DNA of 64,000 bases from Marinilactibacillus piezotolerans (GTDB lineage: Bacteria > Bacillota > Bacilli > Lactobacillales > Carnobacteriaceae_A), in assembly GCF_900169305.1 (NCBI RefSeq), contig NZ_FWDP01000003.1:351014-415013 (forward strand), in the 5' to 3' direction. The translations under genes were made by a program, and so were the position numbers. The notes beneath the pieces are model-generated. The model was not told the origin of the DNA. It did no database searches and saw only the letters and a program-made list of their open reading frames with translations. Shown here piece after piece: positions 9,345 through 17,298 of this stretch; position 1 is the first letter of the stretch, and each line of letters begins with the position of its first letter.

Positions 9345-10361
9345 TTATAAATAGAATAATTGCTGATAAATCTTTGCCAGATCTAAACTGACGGCTTTTA
9401 AGTCAAGCGCTCGCGCTTCCTGCAGTCCTGCTTGAGTCAGAGAAGGAAGCTCTCCCTCTAAAATCATCGGCAGCTTGCGTTCAAAGTCGTCTTGCACTTT
9501 TGCCTTATAAACAGATTTTCCCTCTTTTAACCATTCTTGATAAATGGGAATATCCCTTACCAACACAGGTGTCTCGTTCGCTAGTGCTTCAAGCAAAACA
9601 ATGCCTTCTGTTTCTTCATAGGTCATGAACAAGAACAAGTCGCTGCCGGAATACGCATCTCGGAGTTCTTCGGCAGATATATAGCCGGGGAAATGCAAGT
9701 TATCAGAAGCTTGTGCAATAGCTTTTTGGACTGCCGGCGTCATTAAAGACTTGGGTGTGTGTCCAAACCAGAAAAAAGTATATTGAGGAAATATTTTTGC
9801 TAAATCGATAAAATCAGTAACGCCTTTTCGATCAATCAAATGACCTACAGACATCACGACTTTCTGATCTTGACTTAACGCATACTGTTCTCTGAATCGT
9901 TTTGCATAAGCTGCTTTTTTTGCAAAAAAAGTGGTGTCCACACCATTAGACAGCGAAACAATTGGCCGATTGATGGCATAACGTAAGAGAAGATTTTTAG
10001 AATAAGCAGTCGGTGTAATAATGATATCCCCTTGTCTATAACACAGCTCCAGCCACTTTTTGAATGCGGGAGCGACAAGGTTCGAACCGCGAAAAGAATT
10101 CCTGAAATCTTCCATAGTGGAATGACCGTAATAAATAACTTTTTTCCCTTTTGAACGGGCTTTTTTAGCCATCCAGAAAGAATCTGGCAACACGGTATTT
10201 AAGTGAACCACATCATAATCTTCGTTCGTATTTTCTGTGTAGGAAATCTCTAAAGCTTCCAGCATTTTTTTCTGATGCCGGATCGCTTCGCCGATGCCGC
10301 TTTTAGACAGCAGCTTTTCGGAGCCGGTGTACAGTAAAACTTTGATGTCATTGGTTTCCAA
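9345..10361 (-). CDS. GT4 glycosyltransferase, BgsA/LafB/CpoA-like
   Basis: A 338-residue GT-B glycosyltransferase. The C-terminal donor domain has the GT4 EX7E motif in 'EETEGIVLLEALANE', and 'VGHLIDRKGVTDFIDLA' marks the domain hinge. The N-terminal half ('YTGSEKLLSKSGIGEAIRHQ') resembles the second enzyme of the glycolipid pathway that adds a hexose to glucosyl-diacylglycerol (BgsA, LafB or CpoA in relatives). It is preceded 14 bp upstream by a second GT4 gene, the order seen for bgsB-bgsA and lafA-lafB. The start is TTG at 10361 behind GAGGA. Role in the lipoteichoic-acid anchor is inferred from pairing and similarity. Confidence 0.8.
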   Translation of the reverse strand: METNDIKVLLYTGSEKLLSKSGIGEAIRHQKKMLEALEISYTENTNEDYDVVHLNTVLPDSFWMAKKARSKGKKVIYYGHSTMEDFRNSFRGSNLVAPAFKKWLELCYRQGDIIITPTAYSKNLLLRYAINRPIVSLSNGVDTTFFAKKAAYAKRFREQYALSQDQKVVMSVGHLIDRKGVTDFIDLAKIFPQYTFFWFGHTPKSLMTPAVQKAIAQASDNLHFPGYISAEELRDAYSGSDLFLFMTYEETEGIVLLEALANETPVLVRDIPIYQEWLKEGKSVYKAKVQDDFERKLPMILEGELPSLTQAGLQEARALDLKAVSLDLAKIYQQLFYL

Positions 10362-10375
10362 TTAAATCCTCATTC

Positions 10376-11557
10376 CTAGATAGAGAAAACATGTTGATGA
10401 GAATAGTTTCGGACAGCATCCAAATAAACAGCCTCAACTTGCTTTCCGAACGCTTCGATAGAGTACGTTTCCTCTATTTTATTTTGTGCTGCTTTTTTCT
10501 GAGCTTCGTTGTATTTAAATTCAGAGAGCAGTGTATAAAGAGAAGTCTGGAACTCTTCAAAATTCGTATACTGAAATCCATTTTCACCATCTTGGATTAC
10601 ACCGATCAGACAGTCATCTTTCCTGCATAAGGCTAAGGTACCACTGGCTAGCGCTTCAATGTAAGACAATCCTTGTGTTTCACTCGTTGAAGCACTGACA
10701 AAGACGTCTCCCAGTTTATAATAGACAGGAATCTTAGAAGGTTCTACCATTCCCACAAAGTGAACATACTGACGCACACCCATTTTATCTACATATTCTT
10801 CCAGTGTAGATCGGTAAGGTCCGTCCCCGACGATCACTAAACGAAGGGAAGGGTCCTGCAAGCGACTCAAATAGTAGATGATTTCTTCTAAATTTTTCTC
10901 TTTAGCTACTCGTCCAACGCTGACCAGCACAGAACAATCATCCGGGATAGACAAGGAGCGTCTAAAAGCCTTGATTTCATCTTGTTCTACAATCTGACTG
11001 AATTTCACCAGGTCGAGTCCTGTGGGTATCACTTGAATTGGCTGAGAAACTTTGTACCCTTTCAGAAGCTGCTCTACCTTTTTCGTAGGTGCAATAACCG
11101 TTTCGGCGTGATTCAATACTTTCTTACTGAATAACCCGACTGCTTTTTTTCCCCATTTTTTATTGGGTGAAAAATAATGTGTATAATCTTCATAGACCGT
11201 ATGATATGTATGCACTAAAGGAACATTCAGAATCTCAGAAATTCTGCGTGCGATACGGAATGTACTGAATTCACATTGAGTATGGATAATATCCGGACTC
11301 CATTGCAGAATGTGAGATAAAACTTCTTCGTCCATTGTGAATGCAAAACGAGCTCCAGGGTAAATTTTTCCAATCCCATAAGAAGACATAGTGTATAAGC
11401 CTTGCTCATCGCAAACTTGTACATTCTCTTTATCAGATAGTGTCAGCACGCGAACTTCGTGTCCCATTTTCGTTAAGATCTCTTTTAGGTTGATAATAGA
11501 AGTGATTACACCGTTAACAGTTGGAGTATACCATTCTGTTGTAATTAATATCTTCAT
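10376..11557 (-). CDS. GT4 glycosyltransferase, BgsB/LafA-like diacylglycerol glucosyltransferase
   Basis: A 393-residue GT-B enzyme starting 'MKILITTEWYTPTVNGVITS', the N-terminal pattern of diacylglycerol glucosyltransferases of Firmicutes. It carries 'VSVGRVAKEKNLEEII' and the EX7E motif in 'SETQGLSYIEALASG'. The first enzyme of LTA glycolipid synthesis (transfer of glucose from UDP-glucose to diacylglycerol at the cytoplasmic face) is the best guess. A TTG twelve bases upstream also opens the frame, but GGAGG lies between it and the ATG at 11557, so the ATG is the real start. It forms an operon with the following GT4 gene. Confidence 0.82.
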   Translation of the reverse strand: MKILITTEWYTPTVNGVITSIINLKEILTKMGHEVRVLTLSDKENVQVCDEQGLYTMSSYGIGKIYPGARFAFTMDEEVLSHILQWSPDIIHTQCEFSTFRIARRISEILNVPLVHTYHTVYEDYTHYFSPNKKWGKKAVGLFSKKVLNHAETVIAPTKKVEQLLKGYKVSQPIQVIPTGLDLVKFSQIVEQDEIKAFRRSLSIPDDCSVLVSVGRVAKEKNLEEIIYYLSRLQDPSLRLVIVGDGPYRSTLEEYVDKMGVRQYVHFVGMVEPSKIPVYYKLGDVFVSASTSETQGLSYIEALASGTLALCRKDDCLIGVIQDGENGFQYTNFEEFQTSLYTLLSEFKYNEAQKKAAQNKIEETYSIEAFGKQVEAVYLDAVRNYSHQHVFSI

Positions 11558-11873
11558 ATCTTCCTCCAAAATTAATTGTATTCATTATACTCTAAATAAA
11601 GTGATAGGATGACCATATTTTAAAAATAATATCTAAAATTTACAAAAAATTTTAAAATATTCAATCATTATACATGTGGATGTCATTTTTTCTTCACATT
11701 ATTAGTGTACGCGGTTATCAGAATACATTCATCAGACTTAAGACTGGTTTTTTATCTTCAATCGGCATGAGCATTAAAACTTCGTCTAAAATCAATATCT
11801 GCGTTGTTTTAAAGGGTATAGATACGATACAATAAGTAGGAGAATAATTCAATGATTAAGGAGCACAAATCTA
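11558..11873. promoter_or_regulatory. Divergent intergenic region with trpS promoter
   Basis: About 300 bases separate the glycosyltransferase operon from trpS. A sigma-A type promoter for trpS is visible: TTGTTT at 11804-11809 and TACAAT at 11828-11833 with an 18-base spacer, about 40 bases before the start. No T-box (no TGGNACCGCG core) or Trp-rich leader peptide was found, which is notable because many Firmicute trpS genes are T-box controlled. Confidence 0.5.
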
Positions 11874-12884
11874 ATGAATAAAGTCATTTTAACTGGAGAC
11901 CGTCCTACGGGAAAACTCCATCTTGGGCATTACGTAGGCTCTTTACAGAATCGTGTAAAAATGCAGGAAGATCCGGATACCCATATATATGTGATGATTG
12001 CTGACCAGCAAGCATTGACGGACAATGCGAAAACACCGGAAAAAGTTCAACAGAACCTGCTGGAAGTGGCGCTGGACTATCTCGCGGTTGGTCTGGATCC
12101 TGAGCGTTCTACAATTCTGATCCAGTCACAAATTCCACAGCTGCCGGAATTGACGATGTACTATTTGAACTTGGTTACGATGGCCAGACTGAACCGAAAT
12201 CCTACTGTGAAGTCTGAAATTCAGGAAAAAGGGTTTAATGAGAGTATCCCTGCTGGATTTTTCATGTATCCAGTCAGCCAAGCAGCAGATATTACAGCTT
12301 TCAAAGCAACGCACGTACCGGTCGGGGAAGATCAGAGACCGATGCTGGAGCAGACTAGAGAAATTGCAAGAGATTTTAATCGAACGTATCATACCGAAGC
12401 TTTGGTCGAACCGGATATCATTCTGCCGCCAAAAGGGCATGGACGACTAGTCGGAATCGATGGAAAAGGCAAGATGAGCAAGTCTTTGAACAATGGGATT
12501 TACTTATCTGATTCTGCAGATGAAATCCAGAAAAAAGTGATGAGTATGTATACAGACCCAAACCATATTCGCGTAGAAGATCCGGGTCAGATTGAAGGCA
12601 ATGTTGTCTTTACTTACTTGGATGTTTTCGATGACGATAAAGAAAAAGTACAAGAGCTGAAAGACCATTACCAAAAAGGCGGATTAGGCGATGTGAAAAT
12701 CAAACGCTACTTGAATGAAGTTCTGCAGGCGAAATTGCAGCCGATCCGCGAACGCAGAGAAGAATTCGCAAAAGATCGTGAAGCTGTCCGTACCATGCTG
12801 AAAGCCGGCAGTGAAAAAGCAGAACGTGTCGCAGCGCAGACATTGGATGAAGTAAAAGCGGCAATGGGGATCAATTATTTTTAA
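11874..12884 (+). CDS. trpS: Tryptophanyl-tRNA synthetase
   Basis: A 336-residue class I aminoacyl-tRNA synthetase that charges tRNA-Trp. The HIGH-type motif is seen in '[13 protein letters not shown]' near the N-terminus and the KMSKS motif in '[11 protein letters not shown]' (about residues 200-210). The length and the 'DQQALTD' and 'YPVSQAADI' segments fit bacterial TrpRS. AAGGAG precedes the ATG. The gene is monocistronic, with its own promoter and a terminator at 12904. Confidence 0.97.
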   Translation: MNKVILTGDRPTGKLHLGHYVGSLQNRVKMQEDPDTHIYVMIADQQALTDNAKTPEKVQQNLLEVALDYLAVGLDPERSTILIQSQIPQLPELTMYYLNLVTMARLNRNPTVKSEIQEKGFNESIPAGFFMYPVSQAADITAFKATHVPVGEDQRPMLEQTREIARDFNRTYHTEALVEPDIILPPKGHGRLVGIDGKGKMSKSLNNGIYLSDSADEIQKKVMSMYTDPNHIRVEDPGQIEGNVVFTYLDVFDDDKEKVQELKDHYQKGGLGDVKIKRYLNEVLQAKLQPIRERREEFAKDREAVRTMLKAGSEKAERVAAQTLDEVKAAMGINYF

Positions 12885-12903
12885 ATTAGAATAAAAAAGA
12901 ATG

Positions 12904-12941
12904 GAGCGCAGGATGTGTTAACAGCATATTGTGCTCTTTTT
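12904..12941 (+). terminator. trpS terminator
   Basis: GAGCGCA at 12904-12910 pairs with TGTGCTC at 12930-12936 (one G-U) and is followed by TTTTT. Confidence 0.7.
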
Positions 12942-12969
12942 CTGCCATTAAATTTGAAAGGAAGCATAT

Positions 12970-13473
12970 ATGTTAGAGACAGAAAGACTAAAGTTGCGCG
13001 ATTATACAGAGGATGATTTTGAATTTTTATATTCGCTGACTTCAAATGAGAAAATCATGAAATATATTGGTAACGGACAGACTCGGGATCGAATAGAGAC
13101 AAAAGAATTTATGGATAAGATGCTCAAAATGTATGATGAAAGTATTCATTTAGGACTGAGAGTTATTGAACTTAAAAGTACTGGAGAAGCAATTGGGCAT
13201 GCTGGATTTATAGACTGGATAATAGAAGATAATGAGTATACTGAAATCGGATATTGGATTGCCGAGGACTACTGGAATCAAGGATATGCTACGGAGATTG
13301 CTATAGCACTGCGTACATTTGGTGAACAGATGCTTCAATTAGAAGAAATGATCTCTCTAGTACAAGTAGGAAATACCGGTTCTGAGAATGTAGCAGAAAA
13401 AAATGGAATGCAGGTATTGAAGCAAGTAGCGATGAAGGGAAAATCCGTTAATGTTTATTCAACGAAAGCTTGA
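12970..13473 (+). CDS. GNAT family N-acetyltransferase (RimJ/RimL type)
   Basis: A 167-residue acetyltransferase beginning 'MLETERLKLRDYTEDDFEFL', the typical strand-1/helix-1 pattern of the RimJ/RimL group. The acetyl-CoA-binding segment is in 'GYWIAEDYWNQGYATEIA', where the usual Q/RxxGxG/A loop appears as NQGYAT. The final part, which should continue strand 5, is short. Substrate unknown; ribosomal protein or small-molecule amine are both possible. GAAAGGA precedes the ATG. It may be cotranscribed with the ASCH protein 58 bases downstream. Confidence 0.85.
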   Translation: MLETERLKLRDYTEDDFEFLYSLTSNEKIMKYIGNGQTRDRIETKEFMDKMLKMYDESIHLGLRVIELKSTGEAIGHAGFIDWIIEDNEYTEIGYWIAEDYWNQGYATEIAIALRTFGEQMLQLEEMISLVQVGNTGSENVAEKNGMQVLKQVAMKGKSVNVYSTKA

Positions 13474-13531
13474 TAATGAGGAGATAACACTACTATAACT
13501 AGCAGGAATATAAAATTGAAGGAGCTTTGAA

Positions 13532-13891
13532 ATGGGAAACACCGATAAAATCCATCAAATGGGCTTATATGAAGAATATTTAGAAAGTATTAAGCAGCAG
13601 ACCAAATGGATAGAAGTACGATTGAATGATGAAAAAAGACAGAAAATCAAAATAGGAGATTTTATAGAGTTTACTAAAGTCCCACAACTGGACGAATCAA
13701 TCATTGTGAAAGTGACTGATTTGAAAAAGTATAAGAGTTTCAAAGATATGTATCTAGATAGTCCATTTGCAGCATTCGGTTGTGAAGGGTGGACACTAGA
13801 GGAATTGGTAAAAGGTACATACGAAATCTATTCAATTGATCAAGAAAGAGAATTTGGCGCTTTAGCTATCGGTGTTAAATATATTGATTAA
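13532..13891 (+). CDS. ASCH domain-containing protein
   Basis: A 119-residue protein with the ASCH (PUA-like) fold signature: 'KWIEVRLNDEKRQKIKIGDFIEF' near the N-terminus and a hydrophobic 'EFGALAIGVKYI' end. ASCH proteins bind RNA or nucleosides; some hydrolyse acetylcytidine, but the catalytic Lys-Thr-Glu arrangement cannot be confirmed from sequence reading alone. AGGAG lies just before the ATG. The gene follows a GNAT gene and converges on tyrA. Confidence 0.8.
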   Translation: MGNTDKIHQMGLYEEYLESIKQQTKWIEVRLNDEKRQKIKIGDFIEFTKVPQLDESIIVKVTDLKKYKSFKDMYLDSPFAAFGCEGWTLEELVKGTYEIYSIDQEREFGALAIGVKYID

Positions 13892-13902
13892 TGAACTAAA
13901 TG

Positions 13903-13937
13903 AAGCTGCCAAGAGAAATTAATTTTCTAGACAGCTT
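13903..13937. terminator. Hairpin between ASCH gene and tyrA
   Basis: AAGCTG/CAGCTT outer stem with an inner AGAAA/TTTCT stem. It lacks a long T-run on either strand, so terminator activity is uncertain, but it sits at the junction of two convergent genes. Confidence 0.4.
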
Positions 13938-13951
13938 AAAATGTGTTCGAT

Positions 13952-14788
13952 TCAGTACCAATGTCTTCTTTGAGTTGTTGCTTGTTTAAACAATTGTTTT
14001 AAAGTATGTTCATCATTTTCTATCAGTGATTGCTTTAAAGCATTCAATTCCACTTCGAATTGTTCAATAGAATCCAGCAGCGCTGTACGATTGTTCAAGA
14101 ATAATTCGCTCCATAACTCACCATTGATATCAGCGATCCGCGTCAACTCCTGAAAGCTATTGCCCGCAAACGTTAGTGTTTCATCCGAAGCTTGAATACT
14201 ATTGACGACTGCTACTGACAGTGCGTGCATCAACTGACTGACATAAGCGATCTGTTCATCGTGTTGTTCAGGGGATACACGTGTAAGTGTTGTAAAACCA
14301 AGGGCTTTATACAGCTTCTCAATCGTTTGTATATTTTCCTCCAGATTACTGTCGATAGGAGTAATCAGAGCATTCGCGTTTAAAAAGCGGGTATGATCAG
14401 CACCTGAAATGCCTTTCTTTTCACTCCCGCGCATCGGATGTGCAAAGATAAAGTCTGCTTTAGGAGGCAGTACAGCTCGTACTTGCTCGATAATCGTCGT
14501 CTTGACTCCCGTAACGTCTGTCAGAACCAGTCCTTGTTTAAAAAAAGGAGCATACTGTTCTACAAACGGGGCGATTTGGCTAGGATACAAAGATAAGATC
14601 AATACATCAAGTTCAGGTAGAAAATCCTTAATATTCGTTCCACCTTGCTTGATCATGCCTGATTCGAGGGCAATTCGAATCGTCTCTTCGTCGATATCTA
14701 TACCATAGACATCATCATACCCAGCTGTTCTTAATCCTGCCGCAAATGAGCCGCCGATCGCACCGAGACCAATAATTCCAATGTTCAT
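13952..14788 (-). CDS. tyrA: Prephenate dehydrogenase
   Basis: A 278-residue enzyme that oxidises prephenate to 4-hydroxyphenylpyruvate with NAD(P)+, the committed step to tyrosine. The dinucleotide-binding GLGAIGGS motif is at residues 7-14; 'FAHPMRGSEKKGISGA' holds the conserved catalytic His and substrate Arg region, and 'SPEQHDEQIAYVSQLMHAL' the helical dimer domain. No ACT domain is present, so feedback control by tyrosine would need another mechanism. It is the last gene of the leftward aroE-aroK-aroQ-tyrA operon. Confidence 0.95.
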   Translation of the reverse strand: MNIGIIGLGAIGGSFAAGLRTAGYDDVYGIDIDEETIRIALESGMIKQGGTNIKDFLPELDVLILSLYPSQIAPFVEQYAPFFKQGLVLTDVTGVKTTIIEQVRAVLPPKADFIFAHPMRGSEKKGISGADHTRFLNANALITPIDSNLEENIQTIEKLYKALGFTTLTRVSPEQHDEQIAYVSQLMHALSVAVVNSIQASDETLTFAGNSFQELTRIADINGELWSELFLNNRTALLDSIEQFEVELNALKQSLIENDEHTLKQLFKQATTQRRHWY

Positions 14789-14804
14789 AATCTACTCCTT
14801 TATG

Positions 14805-15233
14805 TTACTGTTCTTCCAATGCGTGAATAGCTAAAGTGTATCCTGTTGCGCCAAATCCGGAAATTTGTCCTATACAGGCTGATGCAACAACAGACTTATT
14901 ACGAAAAGCTTCCCGGGCGTGGATATTGCTTAAATGAACTTCTACAGTGGGGATTCCGACTGACTTGACCGCATCATGAATCGCATAACTATAGTGTGTG
15001 TAAGCAGCTGGATTCAAAATAATTCCGTCCGCCTGCTCGCTGTGGGCTTGCTGGATCCGATCAATCAGCGAACCTTCCGTATTACTTTGAAAAAAATCGC
15101 ATGTATGCCCGCGATCTTCAGCGTAAGCTTTGATCTTCTGCTCAAGATCTTCCAATGTTTCTTTTCCATAAACGTCTGGTTCCCGTATTCCTAGAAAATT
15201 TAAATTAGGACCATTGATAATCACTAAATCCAT
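14805..15233 (-). CDS. aroQ: 3-dehydroquinate dehydratase, type II
   Basis: A 142-residue dodecameric-type dehydroquinase. The N-terminal 'INGPNLNFLGIREPDVYG' carries the conserved Asn-Leu-Asn, Arg and Tyr of the flexible active-site lid, 'ILNPAAYTHYSYAIHDA' the substrate-binding Asn and Ser/Tyr region, and 'VEVHLSNIHAREAFR' the His-Leu-Ser-Asn catalytic segment. It converts 3-dehydroquinate to 3-dehydroshikimate. It lies between aroK and tyrA in the leftward aro operon. Confidence 0.96.
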   Translation of the reverse strand: MDLVIINGPNLNFLGIREPDVYGKETLEDLEQKIKAYAEDRGHTCDFFQSNTEGSLIDRIQQAHSEQADGIILNPAAYTHYSYAIHDAVKSVGIPTVEVHLSNIHAREAFRNKSVVASACIGQISGFGATGYTLAIHALEEQ

Positions 15234-15245
15234 CTGTCTTCTCCT

Positions 15246-15758
15246 TTACTTAGAAATTATAGAAGCAGGAAGCTGTTTCTCGATTTCGATTAATACCTGT
15301 TCCAAAGAAGAGGTGTTAGGTACAATGAAATCAGCTGCTGCCGTATAGAGATTCTTTCGCTCATGGTACAATTGGTATAGTCTTTCTATTCCTGACTTCA
15401 AAAGTGGACGATGTTCCGTCTGAATATCTTGAACAATCTGTTCAATTGGCCGGTCGATCAAAATAATCCACCCTGTTTTTCTCAATGCCTGAATATTGAG
15501 TTGATTTAAAACAACACCGCCGCCACAGGAGATAACTGTTCGTTGCTGCTGAGCGGCGAGATTTTGGCATGCAGCTGCTTCAATTTCTCTAAAATGCTCT
15601 TCGCTAACCGCAAAGAGTTCGGGGATTGTCTGCTTTTCTGTTTTTTCTATATAATGGTCGATGTCTATAAAAGACATTGAGAGCCTTGCGCTCAGCTGTT
15701 TGCCGATAGTCGTTTTGCCGCTGCCTGTCATCCCGATCAATACAATGTTGGATTTCAT
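15246..15758 (-). CDS. aroK: Shikimate kinase
   Basis: A 170-residue NMP-kinase-fold enzyme that phosphorylates shikimate at O3. Walker A GMTGSGKTTIG is at residues 9-19, the shikimate-binding 'DIDHYIE' follows, and 'VISCGGGVVLN' is the conserved GGG substrate loop. The 4-bp overlap with aroE indicates translational coupling. Confidence 0.96.
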   Translation of the reverse strand: MKSNIVLIGMTGSGKTTIGKQLSARLSMSFIDIDHYIEKTEKQTIPELFAVSEEHFREIEAAACQNLAAQQQRTVISCGGGVVLNQLNIQALRKTGWIILIDRPIEQIVQDIQTEHRPLLKSGIERLYQLYHERKNLYTAAADFIVPNTSSLEQVLIEIEKQLPASIISK

Positions 15759-16558
15759 CTTCTCTCACCAAATTCCTGAATCAATTCTTCAATGATGGAA
15801 GAATCGATTTCAATGTTTTCCCAAATCTCTACCGCTCTGACAGCTTGCCCGATCAGCATATCCAACCCGTTTGCCGTTTCTTTCGCATGCTTTCTTCCTA
15901 GCGATAAAAAAGTTGTTTCAAAAGGATTGTAGACTAAATCGATCAAAATACCGAACTGTTGAATCATCCCTTCAGAAACGGGCGAATCGGCTGTGTTTGG
16001 ATGCATGCCGACAGGGGTAGTGTTAATCAGAAAATCTCCTTGCAGCGTCGAAGCCGAAGTGTAATTGGTATAGGTGGTTTTGTCTGTAGATTCGAAACGT
16101 TCAGGAGATCTGGAAACAATGTTAATGTGCTGAATACCCTGATGCAGCAAATAAGCAATCACCATTTTTGCAGCTCCGCCGGTCCCCAATACAACTGCTG
16201 TTTTTCCAGCTGGAGACCATTTTCGACGTTCAAAAATCAATCCAAATCCCGCATAGTCCGTATTATATCCAATTAAATGACCAGCCTGATTTTTTATCGT
16301 ATTTACTGCCTGAAGCTGTCTTGCCAAGGGATCTAGTTCATCCAAAAATGGCAGAACCGTTTCCTTGTAAGGTATGGTTACATTCACCCCGCTGATGGTC
16401 AATGTACGAATGCTTGCTACCGCTTCAGACAACTCAGCCGGCGGGAAAGCAAATGTCTTGTATGAAGCTTGTAATCCAGTCTTTTGATAGATAGATCGAT
16501 GCAGAAGAGGAGATAAACTATGAGACAAATGCTCTCCAAATAAACCGTAAAAATGCAT
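15755..16558 (-). CDS. aroE: Shikimate dehydrogenase
   Basis: A 267-residue NADPH-dependent enzyme reducing 3-dehydroshikimate. 'GEHLSHSLSPLLHR' is the shikimate-binding loop, 'GVNVTIPYKE' holds the catalytic Lys, 'GYNTDYAGF' the catalytic Asp, and 'VVLGTGGAAKMVIAYL' the NADP-binding glycine loop. AAGGAG precedes the ATG. It is the first gene of the leftward aro operon, which is divergent from the rightward aro operon across a 1.1-kb regulatory region. Confidence 0.96.
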   Translation of the reverse strand: MHFYGLFGEHLSHSLSPLLHRSIYQKTGLQASYKTFAFPPAELSEAVASIRTLTISGVNVTIPYKETVLPFLDELDPLARQLQAVNTIKNQAGHLIGYNTDYAGFGLIFERRKWSPAGKTAVVLGTGGAAKMVIAYLLHQGIQHINIVSRSPERFESTDKTTYTNYTSASTLQGDFLINTTPVGMHPNTADSPVSEGMIQQFGILIDLVYNPFETTFLSLGRKHAKETANGLDMLIGQAVRAVEIWENIEIDSSIIEELIQEFGERR

Positions 16559-16593
16559 GAGCGACTCCTTTCATTCAAGTAAGTTTGGTTTGA

Positions 16594-16622
16594 AGTATAG
16601 ACAAAAGAAAAATGAATTACAA
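16594..16622 (-). promoter_or_regulatory. Promoter of the leftward aroE-aroK-aroQ-tyrA operon
   Basis: On the minus strand TTGTAA (16622-16617) and TATACT (16599-16594) are separated by 17 bases, about 35 bases before the aroE start. No attenuator or T-box is apparent on this side. Confidence 0.55.
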
Positions 16623-16759
16623 ATAGAATCTAAAAATTTATGAGAATTCATTAAATTTATTTGGTCTGAAAAAAGTGAGTAAATCCTATTGTTGAGCGGT
16701 TTTTTGAATGATGAAAACAAAAGATTAAAATAAAATTTGAAAAAATTTTGTGATTTCTG

Positions 16760-16788
16760 TTGACATTGAATTTTTTACTTGCTAGTAT
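16760..16788 (+). promoter_or_regulatory. Promoter of the aromatic leader / rightward aro operon
   Basis: Perfect -35 TTGACA at 16760-16765 and TAGTAT at 16783-16788 with a 17-base spacer. It lies 50 bases before the leader peptide ATG. No comparable promoter was seen in the 600 bases between the attenuator terminator and the first structural gene. Confidence 0.7.
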
Positions 16789-16839
16789 TGGGGCACAGTT
16801 GAACAACAGCTGATACCAATCAATTGAGGAGTTAGGAAC

Positions 16840-16941
16840 ATGATCAACCAACATCACATTCATAAAGCATCGACCTCACAATTGAATCGTTATTACTTTA
16901 GCTTCTTTAGGATCAAATCTATGGAGGCTAGAGAGCTTTAA
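16840..16941 (+). CDS. Aromatic amino-acid leader peptide (33 aa)
   Basis: A 33-codon frame behind a GAGGAG ribosome binding site. Residues 18-23 are Tyr-Tyr-Phe-Ser-Phe-Phe, five aromatic codons in six, encoded by TAT TAC TTT AGC TTC TTT at 16891-16908. It is immediately followed by overlapping RNA pairings and an intrinsic terminator, and precedes genes for Phe/Tyr synthesis. The peptide itself probably has no function; translation through the aromatic codons would sense charged tRNA-Phe and tRNA-Tyr. It has no similarity I recognise to a known leader peptide. Confidence 0.75.
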   Translation: MINQHHIHKASTSQLNRYYFSFFRIKSMEAREL

Positions 16942-17073
16942 GCTGCTGACAACAGCGTCCCATAGATTTCACAGAAATCGAATGGGGCGCACAAGTAAAA
17001 TACAACATTTTATGAGTGAATATAAACCAGAGCCGCATTCGATCTTCTAAAGAAGACAGAATGCGGCTTTTTG
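16915..17073 (+). promoter_or_regulatory. Ribosome-mediated attenuator of the aro operon
   Basis: Four pairings compete. 1:2 is AAATCTATGG (16915-16924) with CCATAGATTT (16960-16969). 2:3 is GCGTCCCAT (16955-16963) with ATGGGGCGC (16982-16990). 3:4 is ATCGAATG (16977-16984) with CATTCGAT (17036-17043), extended by GGC/GCC. 4:5 is the terminator, AGCCGCATTC (17031-17040) with GAATGCGGCT (17059-17068), followed by T5. Stalling at the aromatic codons leaves segment 1 free, so 1:2 and then 3:4 form and transcription proceeds. A ribosome reaching the stop at 16939 masks segment 1, so 2:3 and the terminator form. The logic is inferred from the pairings. Confidence 0.75.
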
Positions 17074-17260
17074 CTGCGTCCGTTTGAACAAAGTGAATTA
17101 CGGACGCAGTACTAGGCGAGCGCCAGCGAGCGTAGTCACATCTCCGCAAGGGACCGTTCGAGCGAAGCGAGTTACGGGCAAAGTACTAGGCGAGCGCTAG
17201 TGAGCGTAGTTACCCGTTCCGCCAGGAGGTCCGTTTGAACGCAGTAAATGACGAGAAAAG
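17074..17260. repeat. Two and a half copies of a 60-bp hairpin-rich repeat
   Basis: Copy 1 spans 17080-17139 and copy 2 17154-17213, with the start of a third at 17231. Both share a CCGTTYGARC start and a long conserved block (GTACTAGGCGAGCG...GAGCGTAGT). Copy 1 sits in a perfect 9-bp stem, CTGCGTCCG/CGGACGCAG (17074-17109). The GC-rich, palindromic, non-coding character suggests a dispersed intergenic repeat family rather than a gene. It lies just downstream of the attenuator terminator. Confidence 0.7.
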
Positions 17261-17298
17261 AATGAACCAGGTAATCACAAAAAGTTAAGCGCAATGTT

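Noticed and set aside
11580..11873. Possible T-box or Trp leader peptide upstream of trpS
   Set aside because: No TGGNACCGCG core, no terminator hairpin before the gene and no short frame with Trp codons.
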